Of a stretch of 64,000 nt of DNA, positions 46,168-55,102 are shown one piece after another. Source of the DNA: Steroidobacteraceae bacterium (GTDB lineage Bacteria > Pseudomonadota > Gammaproteobacteria > Steroidobacterales > Steroidobacteraceae); assembly GCA_027531255.1 (NCBI GenBank), contig JAPZRU010000010.1:52352-116351 (forward strand). The letters run 5' to 3'. Position 1 is the first letter of the stretch, and each line of letters starts with the position of its first letter. The translations under genes and the position numbers were made by a program. A model generated the notes under the pieces. The model was given only the letters and a program-made list of their open reading frames with translations. It was not told the origin of the DNA and made no database searches.

Positions 46168-46797
46168 TCAGGTCCCCGCGCCCGCCCTGAACGGGTACTC
46201 GCGGAACGCGGCGCTCATCGCACCGGCGATCGCGGCGTCGAGATTCTCGCGCGTGCGCTCCGTCACGCGCCCGACGGCCGTCGCGCTCCACACGAGCTGG
46301 TTGCGGCGCGAGTCGACGAGATCCACCGTCAGCGTGCCCTGGGTGTATTCGTCCACGCTGACGCGCGACTGGTAGCCGACCCACGTGCCGTAGCGCCGAT
46401 AACCGTACCAGCCGCCGATCACGGGCTCCGGCGTCTCGGTCACGCGCATCCTGTCCTCGAGCCGTGCGCCGAAGTTCACGCTCAGGTCGCCGCCGGTCTC
46501 GACGTAGCGGTAGCCGCGCGCCTCCAGTTCGCGCTGCGCGGCGGCCTTCAGGCGCTGCGAGACCAGCGTTCCGTAGCCCTGCTCGTCGGTGCCGAGCGGG
46601 CGGTGGAAGCTGAAGGTGACATAGGCGTCGAAATTCGCCGCGCGGTCGTAATCGGTCTGCACGCGCGGGCCGCCGCCCAGGGCGGCGCATCCGGCGAGGC
46701 CCAGGAGCAGCGCCGCCATCAGGCACGCGGTGACGAGAACCCGCGGACTGCCGAGCCGCGCCGGGCCGAGCGGTTTGGTGATTCTGCTCTCGAGCAT
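46168..46797 (-). CDS. DUF4136-family lipoprotein
   Basis: 209 residues from the ATG at 46797. A signal peptide with lipobox LAGC is followed by VQTDYDRAANFDAYVTFSF, WYGYRRYGTWVGYQSRVSVD, and YTQGTLTVDLVDSRRNQLVW, the DUF4136 pattern of small beta-rich outer-membrane lipoproteins. Function is unknown. It is convergent with the efflux operon (64 bp between stops). Confidence 0.9.
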   Translation of the reverse strand: MLESRITKPLGPARLGSPRVLVTACLMAALLLGLAGCAALGGGPRVQTDYDRAANFDAYVTFSFHRPLGTDEQGYGTLVSQRLKAAAQRELEARGYRYVETGGDLSVNFGARLEDRMRVTETPEPVIGGWYGYRRYGTWVGYQSRVSVDEYTQGTLTVDLVDSRRNQLVWSATAVGRVTERTRENLDAAIAGAMSAAFREYPFRAGAGT

Positions 46798-46877
46798 GTG
46801 CGCACCCCGAATCCATTCAGGACGATCGTGCGATTGTATCGGCGCCGCGCCGGCCCGGCGTGCGTCGACTGCCCCAA

Positions 46878-47834
46878 ATGCCCGAAGGTCCCGAGATCCT
46901 GCGCGCCGCCGAGCGCGTCGCCCGCGCAATCGCCGGCCGCGTTGCAGAAGAAGTGCGCTTCGGCCTGCCGCGTCTCGCGCGTCACGGCGCCGCGCTATCC
47001 GGGCGGAGAATAGACGCGGTCGAGGCGCGCGGCAAGGCGCTGCTGCTGCACTTCGCCGGCGGCACGAGCGTGTACACGCACAACCAGCTCTACGGCGTCT
47101 GGCGGGTCGTCAAGCCCGGCCGCGCGCCCGCGACGAGCCGCGAGCTGCGCCTCGCAATCCACACCCGCGAGGCGTGGGCCCTGCTCTACAGCGCCTCCGA
47201 CATCGAGGTGCTCGCGCGCGAGCGCCTGGCGGAGCATCCCTATCTCGCGAAGCTCGGCGTCGAGCTGCTCGCGCCGGGCACGACGCTCGCGCAGGTGCGC
47301 GCGCAACTCGACCACGCGCGCTTCCAGCGGCGCACCCTCGCGGCGCTGCTGCTCGACCAGGGCTTCCTCGCCGGTCTCGGCAACTACCTGCGCAGCGAAG
47401 CGCTCTACGTCGCGCGGCTCGCGCCCGACGCGAAGCTCGGCGCGCTCGCGCCGGCGCAGAAGGACGCGCTGGCGCGCGCGAGCCTGGAGCTCACGCGGCA
47501 GTCCTACCGCACGAAGGGGATCACGAACGACCTCGATCGGGCGGCGCGCCTGAAGCGCGAAGGTCTGTCCTTCGGCCGCTATCGCCACTACGTGTTCGAC
47601 CGCGAGGGCGAGCCGTGCTGGGCGTGCGGCACCACGATCACGCGCAGCCTCGGCGCGGGGCGCAACGTGTTCGCGTGTGCGGGTTGCCAGCCGCTCGGGA
47701 GCGGCGCGGCCGCCGCGTCGCCGGCGGGCGCGAAGCCGCGTCGCCGCGCGCGCGCCGCCTACGACGCGCCGCCCGAGCGCACGGTCAGGCCTCGCCGTTC
47801 CGCAGCGTCAGGATCTCGTGGCCGGTCTCGGTGA
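46878..47834 (+). CDS. nei: Endonuclease VIII (Nei) DNA glycosylase
   Basis: 318 residues from the ATG at 46878, so that the mature protein begins PEGPEIL with the catalytic N-terminal proline and glutamate. YTHNQLYGVWRVVKPG and LYSASDIEVLARERLAEHPYL identify Nei rather than MutM. LLDQGFLAGLGNYLRSEALY is the helix-two-turn-helix, and CWACGTTITRSLGAGRNVFACAGC is the zinc finger. It removes oxidised pyrimidines. A basic tail of about 50 residues after the zinc finger is unusual and overlaps the 3' end of map by 50 bp. Confidence 0.95.
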   Translation: MPEGPEILRAAERVARAIAGRVAEEVRFGLPRLARHGAALSGRRIDAVEARGKALLLHFAGGTSVYTHNQLYGVWRVVKPGRAPATSRELRLAIHTREAWALLYSASDIEVLARERLAEHPYLAKLGVELLAPGTTLAQVRAQLDHARFQRRTLAALLLDQGFLAGLGNYLRSEALYVARLAPDAKLGALAPAQKDALARASLELTRQSYRTKGITNDLDRAARLKREGLSFGRYRHYVFDREGEPCWACGTTITRSLGAGRNVFACAGCQPLGSGAAAASPAGAKPRRRARAAYDAPPERTVRPRRSAASGSRGRSR

Positions 47835-48588
47835 CGAGCACCGTGTGCTCCCACTGCGCGGAGAGCGAGCGGTCCTTCGTGATCACGGTCCAGCCGTCCG
47901 GCAGCTCGCGCACGGCGGCGCGGCCCGCGTTCAGCATCGGCTCGACGGTGAAGCACATGCCGGGCTCGAGCTCGAGGCCGGTGTTCGGGCGCCCGAAGTG
48001 CAGCACCTGCGGATCCTCGTGGAACCCGCGGCCGATGCCGTGACCGCAGTACTCGCGCACGACGGAGTAGCCGGCCGCCTCGGCGTAGCTCTGGATCGCG
48101 TGGCCGATGTCGCCGAGCCGTGCCCCCGGCCGGACCTGCGCGATGCCGCGCAGCATCGCCGCGTGCGTGGTCTCGACGAGCCGCCGCGCAAGCACCGATG
48201 GCTGGCCGACGAAGAACATCCGGCTCGTGTCGCCGTGCCAGCCGTCCCTGATCACGGTGACGTCGATGTTGACGATGTCGCCGTCCTTCAGCTGCTTCGG
48301 GCCGGGGACGCCGTGGCACACCACGTGGTTCACGGACGCGCAGATCGCGCCCGGGAACGGCGCGCGCGAGCCGCCGGCGGTGTAGCCGATGGTCGCGGAT
48401 CGGCAGCCGAGCGGGCCGAGCACGAAGTCCCGCGCGATCGCGTCGAGTTCCCCGGTGGTCACGCCGGCCTTCACGTGCGGTTCGAGCATCACGAGCACCG
48501 CGGCGGCCGCCTGGCCCGCGCGGCGCATCGCCTCGCGCTCCTCGGCGCTCTTCAGCGGGATCGAGTGGGGACGCGTGACGGCGTGCAT
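47785..48588 (-). CDS. map: Methionine aminopeptidase, type I
   Basis: 267 residues. The metal ligands and catalytic histidines lie in INIDVTVIRDGWHGDTSRMF, EYCGHGIGRGFHEDPQVLHF, CFTVEPMLN, and SAQWEHTVLVTETG, all intact. It removes the initiator methionine from nascent proteins. The start at 48588 gives the usual MHAVTRPHSIPLKSAEE N-terminus. It is convergent with and overlaps nei by 50 bp. Confidence 0.97.
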   Translation of the reverse strand: MHAVTRPHSIPLKSAEEREAMRRAGQAAAAVLVMLEPHVKAGVTTGELDAIARDFVLGPLGCRSATIGYTAGGSRAPFPGAICASVNHVVCHGVPGPKQLKDGDIVNIDVTVIRDGWHGDTSRMFFVGQPSVLARRLVETTHAAMLRGIAQVRPGARLGDIGHAIQSYAEAAGYSVVREYCGHGIGRGFHEDPQVLHFGRPNTGLELEPGMCFTVEPMLNAGRAAVRELPDGWTVITKDRSLSAQWEHTVLVTETGHEILTLRNGEA

Positions 48589-48656
48589 GCGAAGCTCCGG
48601 AAGGCGACGAGGCGAGTCGCCCCGCGATACGGACCTGGTTCAGCCGCCATTCTGCC

Positions 48657-48893
48657 TCAAGCGCGGGCCGGTGCCCGACCGGCCGAGCCTGCGGCGCAGG
48701 CAGCCGGCGTCAACCGCTGCACGAACACCTCGTTCGCCTCGGCCGGCTGCGCCAGCGCCACGCCGGGCACCGTCACCAGGCCGTCCGCCAGTGCGCGCGC
48801 CGTGCGGTTGGCATGGTCAGCCAGTGCGAGCCAGGCGTCCCCGTCGAGGTAGCCGAGCCACTGCGCGCCGAGGAACCGCGACCTCGTGCCGTG
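48657..48893 (-). pseudogene. Threonine-aldolase (beta-eliminating lyase) C-terminal fragment
   Basis: Minus-strand frame: RFLGAQWLGYLDGDAWLALA, then DHANRTARALADGLVTVPGV and ALAQPAEANEVFVQRL to a stop at 48657. This matches the last 70 residues of low-specificity L-threonine aldolases (SAQxLGYLxxDxWL, then VEANEVF). Everything before it, including the PLP lysine, is missing because a different gene fragment begins at about 48890. Confidence 0.75.
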
Positions 48894-48997
48894 GCGGCAA
48901 CCTGCGGGTCTCGCCCCACGCCTACAACGACGAAGCCGACGTCGAGGCGCTGTTCCGCGCGCTGCGCAGCCGGCGCAGCCTCCTCAGGGCCGCCTGA
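48889..48997 (+). pseudogene. Class V aminotransferase C-terminal fragment
   Basis: Plus-strand frame RRGGNLRVSPHAYNDEADVE, then ALFRALRS to a stop at 48997. RVSPHxYNxxxDVxxLxxAL is the C-terminal signature of class V aminotransferases/cysteine-desulfurase-like enzymes. The fragment butts head-on against the threonine-aldolase piece, so one recombination event probably created both. Confidence 0.65.
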
Positions 48998-49553
48998 CCG
49001 CCCGGCGCGGCGCGCGCGCCCGCCGCGCGGGCAGGGCCCGCGCGAGGTCACCCGCCTCGAGGTTCGCGTGCGCCCGCCCGAGCAATTCGCACAGGCGTCG
49101 CACGTCGTCGTCGCCGAAATCGGCGAAGGCGCGGGCGTACACCCGGCTGGCGATCCGGCGCACGTCCTCGCAGGCGCGGCGCCCCGCCGCGGTCAGGTAC
49201 ACGTCGGTCTTGCGGCCGTCGAGCGCCCGCCGATCGACGCGGGCGAGCCCCTGCCGGACCAGCCGCTGCACGACGCGCGTCATCGTGGACAGCCGGATGC
49301 AGGCGAGCTCGGCGATCTCCGACACGCTGCTCGGCTCGCGTTCCCGGACGATCATCAGGGTGCGCCAGCGCGGGATGTCCATCTGGATCGTCTTCAGCAC
49401 CGCCTCCATGTCGAGCACGTAGCGGTTCGACAGGCGCGACAGCAGGAAGAACGGGGAGTGCCGGAGGCGAAACGCCTCGGCCGCGGGGTCGCCGCGGCGC
49501 TTGGCCTTGCGCGGGCCCGTGGCCATGCGCGGAGCCGCAACTGGTGGCTTCAT
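48984..49553 (-). CDS. MarR-family transcriptional regulator
   Basis: 189 residues from the ATG at 49553 (a shorter start at 49526 is possible). LRHSPFFLLSRLSNRYVLDM, the winged helix SSVSEIAELACIRLSTMTRV, and the wing RVDRRALDGRKTDVYLTAAG are MarR hallmarks. It is divergent from a broken indolepyruvate-oxidoreductase gene and may once have controlled it. The last codons overlap the aminotransferase fragment on the other strand. Confidence 0.92.
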   Translation of the reverse strand: MKPPVAAPRMATGPRKAKRRGDPAAEAFRLRHSPFFLLSRLSNRYVLDMEAVLKTIQMDIPRWRTLMIVREREPSSVSEIAELACIRLSTMTRVVQRLVRQGLARVDRRALDGRKTDVYLTAAGRRACEDVRRIASRVYARAFADFGDDDVRRLCELLGRAHANLEAGDLARALPARRARAPRRAVRRP

Positions 49554-49669
49554 GCCCGGCGATGGTACACGAGCCGCGCCGGCCGGCGCCCGTCCCCGCC
49601 GTCGACGGGATTGCATGAAAAATCACGTGAGTTATCCTGAAGGCCACGGCACGCGTCCGGGAGCCCGTC

Positions 49670-50303
49670 ATGGCCGAGCGTTCCTTCGCCGAGGAAGTGG
49701 GCAAGCTGAGGCTCGGCGCGGGCGAGGAGTTCCGCGGCGAGGGCTCCTAATATCATGCAGGAGCGCACGCACGCGTTCGCCATGAAGTCGCAGATCTGGC
49801 TGCTGGACCCGCGACCGAACCTGCAGACCGTCGTCGACATGGTGGCGCACGGCTACCGGCTGTCGGAGGCCTCGAGCACGCCGGTCATGCTGGAGTTGCG
49901 CGTCCGCGCGTGCCACGTCTACGGCCGCTTCGCCGCGAAGGACAACCGGCGGCCCAGCCCCACGGTGCAGCGCGCGCTTGCCAACCCGGTGCGCGACCTC
50001 GAACGGATCGTGCTGCCGCCCGCCAACTTCCTCCACGAGAAGGAGAAGATCGAGCGGCGCTGGCCGGCCGCGGTCGAGTACGTCGCGAAGCACCGGCTGA
50101 ACGAGTGGCTCGGTCCCGCGCAGGGCGAGGTCGGCATCGTCGTGCAGGGCGGCATGTACAACGCGCTGCTGCGCGCGGGAGCGCGGCCGGCGGAAGCGGT
50201 GCGCCGCCTGCGCTCCGCCGCGCTCGCCGACGAGGACGGTCGTGCGTTCGCGAAGACGTGGGCCGAGCTGCAGCTGCCCGCCGCGGGCGAGCGCCCCGCG
50301 TGA
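49670..50303 (+). pseudogene. Indolepyruvate ferredoxin oxidoreductase remnant
   Basis: The first piece, MAERSFAEEVGKLRLGAGEE then FRGEGS and a stop at 49750, is the exact start of these large thiamin-diphosphate/iron-sulfur enzymes. The second piece from 49755, MQERTHAFAMKSQIWLLDPR, then PNLQTVVDMV and LSEASSTPVMLELRVRACHV, is the segment about 100 residues further on. The parts between are lost, and the match stops after VGIVVQGGMYNALLRAG, so the rest of the protein is missing too. The junction GGCGAGGGCTCC could be a short-homology deletion. MarR regulator divergent. Confidence 0.8.
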
Positions 50304-50418
50304 CCGCCGTCGAGACCCGCGAATCCCGGGTCGGCTGCGCGCCCGTGCCTTGCGCAGTGGCCCAGCGGCCGGCGCCGCCCACCGCCCTTCCCCGCGAACC
50401 CCTCCGGAGGGACCGCCG

Positions 50419-51207
50419 ATGAGCCAGACCGCCGTCCTGACTGCCCAGTTCGCCGACGCCGTCGCCCGCGGAGCGGTGCGCGTGATCGACCTGACGCAGG
50501 AGCTCTCTCCGGACACCCCGACGCTCGTGCTGCCGCCGAACTTCGGCCAGTGCTCGGGATTCAAGGTCGAGGAGATCTCCCGGTACGACGAGCGCGGCGT
50601 CGCCTGGTACTGGAACAACTTCACGGTGAGCGAGCACACGGGCTCGCACTTCGACGCGCCCATCCACTGGGTCACCGGCCGGGACCTGCCGAACAACGCG
50701 ACCGACACGATCCCGCCGGCCGACTTCGTCGCGCCGGCCGTGGTCGTCGACGTGTCGGCGCAGTGCGCCGCCGACCCGGACTACGTGCTGGAGCCGGCCG
50801 ACCTCGAGGCCTGGGAAGCGCGTCACGGCCGCATCCCGGCGCGGTCGTGGGTGCTGCAGCGCACCGACTGGTCGAAGCGGACCGGCGCGCGTACACCAAT
50901 CGCGGCGCGGACGGTCCGCACACGCCCGGCCCGTCGACCGCGGCCGTGCGCTTCATGCTCGAGCGCGACGTGATCGGGTTCGGCGTCGAGACGATCGGCA
51001 CGGACGCCGGCCAGGCGTTCGCCTTCGACCTCCCGTATCCGGCGCACACGCTGCTGCACGCGGCGGGCCGCTACGGGCCGCTACGGGCTGCAGTGCCTGC
51101 AGAACCTCGACCAGCTGCCGCCGACCGGCGCGGTGGTCATGGCCGCGCCGCTCAAGATCCGCGGCGGTTCGGGCAGCCCGCTGCGCGTCCTCGCGTTCGT
51201 CGGCTGA
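50419..51207 (+). pseudogene. Cyclase-family (kynurenine-formamidase-like) protein, two frameshifts
   Basis: From the ATG at 50419 (ribosome site GGAGGGA): [20 protein letters not shown], then [14 protein letters not shown] with the metal-binding HxGxHxDxPxH of cyclase family PF04199. The frame breaks at about 50880-50893 (one base lost). The correct protein continues in the next frame ([20 protein letters not shown]) and returns to the first frame after a 10-bp tandem duplication (51065-51084), ending [19 protein letters not shown] metal-dependent hydrolase is expected. If both shifts are real the gene is dead. Confidence 0.8.
51065..51084. repeat. 10-bp tandem duplication in the cyclase gene
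   Basis: GGGCCGCTAC occurs twice in direct succession, followed by GGG. One copy is enough to restore the reading frame from AGRYG into [14 protein letters not shown]. Confidence 0.8.
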
Positions 51208-51242
51208 CCGCCGCCACCGTCACGCACGACGCCACGCCGTCG

Positions 51243-52445
51243 ATGAGAGACGCGTTCATCTGCGACGGCGTGCGCACGCCGATCGGGCGCTACGGCGGCG
51301 CACTCGCGACGGTGCGCGCGGACGATCTCGCGGCCATCCCGCTGCGCGCGCTGGTGGAGCGCCAGCCGCGGGTCGACTGGGGCGCCGTCGACGACGTCGT
51401 CTACGGCTGCGCGAACCAGGCGGGCGAGGACAACCGCAACGTCGCGCGCATGGCGCTGCTGCTCGCCGGCCTGCCGGACACCGTGCCGGGCGTCACGCTG
51501 AACCGCCTGTGCGGCTCGGGGCTCGACGCGGTGGCGGTCGCCGCCCGGATGGTGCGCCTCGGCGAGGCCGAGCTCGTGGTCGCGGGCGGCGTGGAGAGCA
51601 TGAGCCGTGCCCCGTACGTCGTCGCGAAGTCCGAGTCCGCGTTCGGCCGCGACGTGCGGATGTTCGACACGACGATCGGCTGGCGGTTCGTCAATCCCGC
51701 GATCGAGGCGCAGTACGGCATCGAGTCGATGCCGGAGACCGCGGAGAACGTCGCCGAGGAGCACCGCATCTCGCGCGCCGACCAGGACGCGTTCGCGCTG
51801 CGCAGCCAGCAGCGCGCGCTCGCGGCGCAGGCGAACGGCGCCTTCGCGCGCGAGATCGTGCCGGTGACGATCGCATCGCGCCGCGGCGCGACGACGGTCG
51901 AGCGCGACGAGCATCCGCGCGAGACCACCCTCGAGGCGCTCTCGCGGCTCGGCACGCCGTTCCGCGACGGCGGCACGGTGACGGCCGGCAACGCCTCGGG
52001 CGTGAACGACGGCGCCTGTGCGCTGCTGGTCGCCAGCGAGGCCGCCGTACGGCGCTACGGCCTCGCGCCGCGGGCGCGCGTGCTCGGCACCGCGGTGGCC
52101 GGTTGCCCGCCGCGCGTGATGGGCCTCGGCCCCGTGTCCGCCACGCGCCGGCTGCTCGCCCGACTGGGGACGCGCCTCGACGAGGTCGACCTGATCGAGC
52201 TCAACGAGGCCTTCGCGGCGCAGGCGCTGGCGGTGCTGCGCTGCCTCGGTCTGCCCGACGACGCCGCGCACGTGAACCCGCAGGGCGGTGCGATCGCGCT
52301 GGGCCACCCGCTCGGCATGAGCGGCGCGAGGCTCGCGCTCACCGCGACGGCGCAACTCGAGCGCACGGGAGCGCGACGCGCGCTGTGCACGATGTGCATC
52401 GGCGTGGGGCAGGGGATTGCGATGCTGCTGGAGCGTGCAGGATGA
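51243..52445 (+). CDS. 3-oxoadipyl-CoA/acetyl-CoA thiolase (PcaF/PaaJ type)
   Basis: 400 residues. The start [20 protein letters not shown] is characteristic of 3-oxoadipyl-CoA thiolases. Catalytic Cys is in [11 protein letters not shown] near residue 90, then [25 protein letters not shown] (catalytic His), and [11 protein letters not shown] (second Cys). It cleaves a 3-oxoacyl-CoA with CoA, releasing acetyl-CoA. In this cluster it may act on a C6-C7 dicarboxyl-CoA. It overlaps the next gene by 4 bp (ATGA). Confidence 0.94.
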   Translation: MRDAFICDGVRTPIGRYGGALATVRADDLAAIPLRALVERQPRVDWGAVDDVVYGCANQAGEDNRNVARMALLLAGLPDTVPGVTLNRLCGSGLDAVAVAARMVRLGEAELVVAGGVESMSRAPYVVAKSESAFGRDVRMFDTTIGWRFVNPAIEAQYGIESMPETAENVAEEHRISRADQDAFALRSQQRALAAQANGAFAREIVPVTIASRRGATTVERDEHPRETTLEALSRLGTPFRDGGTVTAGNASGVNDGACALLVASEAAVRRYGLAPRARVLGTAVAGCPPRVMGLGPVSATRRLLARLGTRLDEVDLIELNEAFAAQALAVLRCLGLPDDAAHVNPQGGAIALGHPLGMSGARLALTATAQLERTGARRALCTMCIGVGQGIAMLLERAG

Positions 52446-54523
52446 CCGGGCAGGTTCGGCTCGAACGCCATGACGGCGTGGCCCTCGTGGAGATCGACAA
52501 CCCGCCGGTGAATGCGCTCGCGCATCCGGTGCGGTCCGCGCTGCTCGCGGCCGTCGAGGAGCTCGACGCGGATCCCACGGTGCACGCGATCGTGGTCCTC
52601 GGCGCCGGCCGGCAGTTCGTCGCCGGCGCCGACGTGCGCGAATTCGACGCGCCTCCGCGGGCGCCGCTGCTGAACGACGTCCTGCTGCGCCTCGAGAGCT
52701 GCCGCAAGCCCGTGATCGCGGCGCTGCACGGTGCGGCGCTCGGGGGCGGCGCGGAGGTCGCGCTGGCGAGCCACTACCGGGCGGCCGCGGCGGACCTGTC
52801 GCTGGGCTTCCCCGAGATCAAGCTCGGGCTGCTCCCCGGCGCCGGCGGAGCCGTGCGCCTGCCGCGCGCCGTCGGCGTCGTCGTCGCGCTGGAGATGATG
52901 ACCGGCGGCGAGTCGATCGGGCGGGCGCGAGCGAGCGAGCTGGGGCTCGTCGATCACGAACTCGTCGGCGACGTCAGGGCGTCGGCGCTCGAGTACGCCC
53001 GCCGGCTGGTGGCGGAGGGCGCCGCGCCCCGTCGCCTGCGCGATCGGCCGGCGCCGGCCGCCGAGGCGCCCGACTGCGCGGCCTTCCGCGCGCGCCTGCC
53101 GCGCGCGGCCCGCGCCGTTCCCGCCGGCGACCGCATCGTCGACGCGGTGGAGCATTCGCTCTCGGCACCGTTCGAAGCGGCGACCCGGCATGCCCGCGAG
53201 CTGTTCGAGGCGTGCCGCACGTCCGTCGAGTCGCGCGCGCTCCGGCACCTGTTCTTAGCCGAACGCGCGCGGAGCCGGCACCCGGCGGCGGCACGCCCGG
53301 TCCGGACGGCGGGCGTGGTCGGCGCCGGCACGATGGGGTCCGGCATCACGATCAGCCTCGTCATGGCCGGGCTCGACGTGGTCCTCGTCGACGTGAAGCC
53401 CGAGGTGCTCGCCGCGGGACTCGCGAAGGTGCATTCCGCCGTCGACGCCGCCGAGCGCAAGGGCCGCCTGGCGCCCGGGGCCGCCGCGGAGGTGCGCAAG
53501 CGCGTGCGCGGCGCCGACACCCTCGCCGCGCTCGGCGACGCCGACCTCGTGATCGAAGCGGTGTTCGAGAACCTCGCCCTGAAGCAGCGGGTCTTCGAGG
53601 AGCTCGGGCGCGTGGCTCGCCCGGGCGCCGTGCTCGCGACGAACACCTCGACGCTGGACGTCGACGCCATCGGGGCGGCGAGCGGCCGCGTGGAGGACGT
53701 GGTCGGCATGCACTTCTTCAGCCCGGCGCACGTGATGAAGCTGGTGGAGGTCGTGCGCGCCCGCGGCAGCGGCGAGTCGGCGCTCGCGACGGTGGCGGCG
53801 CTCACGCGCAGCCTGGGCAAGATCGGCGTCGAGGTCGCCAACGGCTTCGGCTTCGTCGGCAACCGGATGCTGTACGCGTACGGTCGCGAGAAGGAACTCG
53901 TGATGCTGGAGGGGGCGTCGCCCGAGCAGGTCGACGCCGCGCTCGAGGCCTTCGGGATGGCCATGGGGCCGAACGCCGTCGGCGACCTGGCCGGGCTCGA
54001 CATCGGCTTCAACGTCCGTCGCGAGTGGCAGGACAAGCCCGGCGACCCTCGCTTCTACCGGGTCTCGGACCTGCTGGCCGAGCGCGGCCGGTACGGCCAG
54101 AAGACCGGCCGCGGCTTCTACCGCTACGAGGACGGCAAGCGGTCGCCGGATCCCGAGGTGACGGTGCTGATCCGCGAGGAAGCCGCGCGGCTCGGCGTCC
54201 CGCAGCGGGAGATCACGGCTGCCGAGATCGTCGAGCGGTGCACCCTGGCGCTGGTGAACGAAGGGGCGCGCATCCTCGGCGAGCGCGTCGCGCACCGTGC
54301 GGCCGACGTCGACGTGATCTGGTGCCACGGCTACGGCTTCCCGCGCACCCGCGGCGGGCCGATGTTCTACGCCGACACGCTCGGGTTGCCGCAGGTACTC
54401 GCCAGGATCGAGGCGCTGGCCGACCGGCACGGCACGCACTTCTGGACGCCCGCGCCGCTGCTCGTGGCGCTGGCTCGAGAGGGGTTGTCGTTCGCCGAAC
54501 TCGACGCGGCCGGCGCGGCCTAG
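52442..54523 (+). CDS. Fused enoyl-CoA hydratase / 3-hydroxyacyl-CoA dehydrogenase
   Basis: 693 residues, FadB/FadJ-like order. Residues 1-190 form the crotonase domain ([48 protein letters not shown]). From about 290 comes the dehydrogenase: Rossmann [24 protein letters not shown], and [17 protein letters not shown] with the catalytic His. The tail has [20 protein letters not shown] and a repeated dehydrogenase C-domain. It hydrates and oxidises a 2-enoyl-CoA in two steps. Upstream gene thiolase; downstream thioesterase is convergent. Confidence 0.96.
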   Translation: MTGQVRLERHDGVALVEIDNPPVNALAHPVRSALLAAVEELDADPTVHAIVVLGAGRQFVAGADVREFDAPPRAPLLNDVLLRLESCRKPVIAALHGAALGGGAEVALASHYRAAAADLSLGFPEIKLGLLPGAGGAVRLPRAVGVVVALEMMTGGESIGRARASELGLVDHELVGDVRASALEYARRLVAEGAAPRRLRDRPAPAAEAPDCAAFRARLPRAARAVPAGDRIVDAVEHSLSAPFEAATRHARELFEACRTSVESRALRHLFLAERARSRHPAAARPVRTAGVVGAGTMGSGITISLVMAGLDVVLVDVKPEVLAAGLAKVHSAVDAAERKGRLAPGAAAEVRKRVRGADTLAALGDADLVIEAVFENLALKQRVFEELGRVARPGAVLATNTSTLDVDAIGAASGRVEDVVGMHFFSPAHVMKLVEVVRARGSGESALATVAALTRSLGKIGVEVANGFGFVGNRMLYAYGREKELVMLEGASPEQVDAALEAFGMAMGPNAVGDLAGLDIGFNVRREWQDKPGDPRFYRVSDLLAERGRYGQKTGRGFYRYEDGKRSPDPEVTVLIREEAARLGVPQREITAAEIVERCTLALVNEGARILGERVAHRAADVDVIWCHGYGFPRTRGGPMFYADTLGLPQVLARIEALADRHGTHFWTPAPLLVALAREGLSFAELDAAGAA

Positions 54524-54960
54524 GCCAGGAAAGACTCCATGCGCCCGCGCAGCTCGGCCGGGATCGGCTGCGGCCGTAGCGGGCCGTGCTCCGACAGTCG
54601 CGCGAACACCAGCGTCGATCGGCCTCTCAGCCGCAACTCGGTGCCGGCGTGGGCGTCGACGAGCAGGGCGAACGAACTGCGACCGAGTTCGGCGACCCGC
54701 AGTTCGAAATCAAGGTCCTCGCCCAGCCGGGTGGGTGCCGTGAACTCGCACGCGATGGTGACGGTCGGCACGCCCGCGGAGAGGCGATCGACCAGCTGGT
54801 CGAACGGCAACTCGAGCGCCGCCGCGAACCAGTCCTCTACGACCTCGTTGTAGAGCTCGAAGTAACGCGGATAGAACACGATCCCAGCGGCGTCCACGTG
54901 CGAGAACCGGATCCGCTTGCGGACGCGGAACGGGCTCCGCGAGGTCACGACTGGCTTCAC
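54520..54960 (-). CDS. Hot-dog-fold acyl-CoA thioesterase (4-hydroxybenzoyl-CoA thioesterase-like)
   Basis: 146 residues. KRIRFSHVDAAGIVFYPRYF, then ELYNEVVEDWF matches the catalytic (H/R)xxxxDxxGxVYxxxY motif of the 4HBT/YbgC family; the aspartate is D23. It hydrolyses an aromatic or short acyl-CoA, perhaps recovering CoA from dead-end products of the pathway. Its end overlaps the fused hydratase/dehydrogenase gene by 4 bp in convergent orientation. Confidence 0.9.
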   Translation of the reverse strand: MKPVVTSRSPFRVRKRIRFSHVDAAGIVFYPRYFELYNEVVEDWFAAALELPFDQLVDRLSAGVPTVTIACEFTAPTRLGEDLDFELRVAELGRSSFALLVDAHAGTELRLRGRSTLVFARLSEHGPLRPQPIPAELRGRMESFLA

Positions 54961-55102
54961 GACGGCGCACCCCCCTGGTCAGCGACGTACGGCCGTGCGG
55001 ACGACAGCGTGCCGGACGCCGACGACGCTCCGCGCCCGCGCGGCCGACTGGACGCGCAACCATTTTAATCCTAAAGTACATGGTATCGCAGGAGAACCTC
55101 CC

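Noticed and set aside
46878..47834. MutM (formamidopyrimidine glycosylase) as the identity
   Set aside because: HNQLYGVWRV and LYSASDIE are endonuclease VIII features and the zinc-finger spacing fits Nei.
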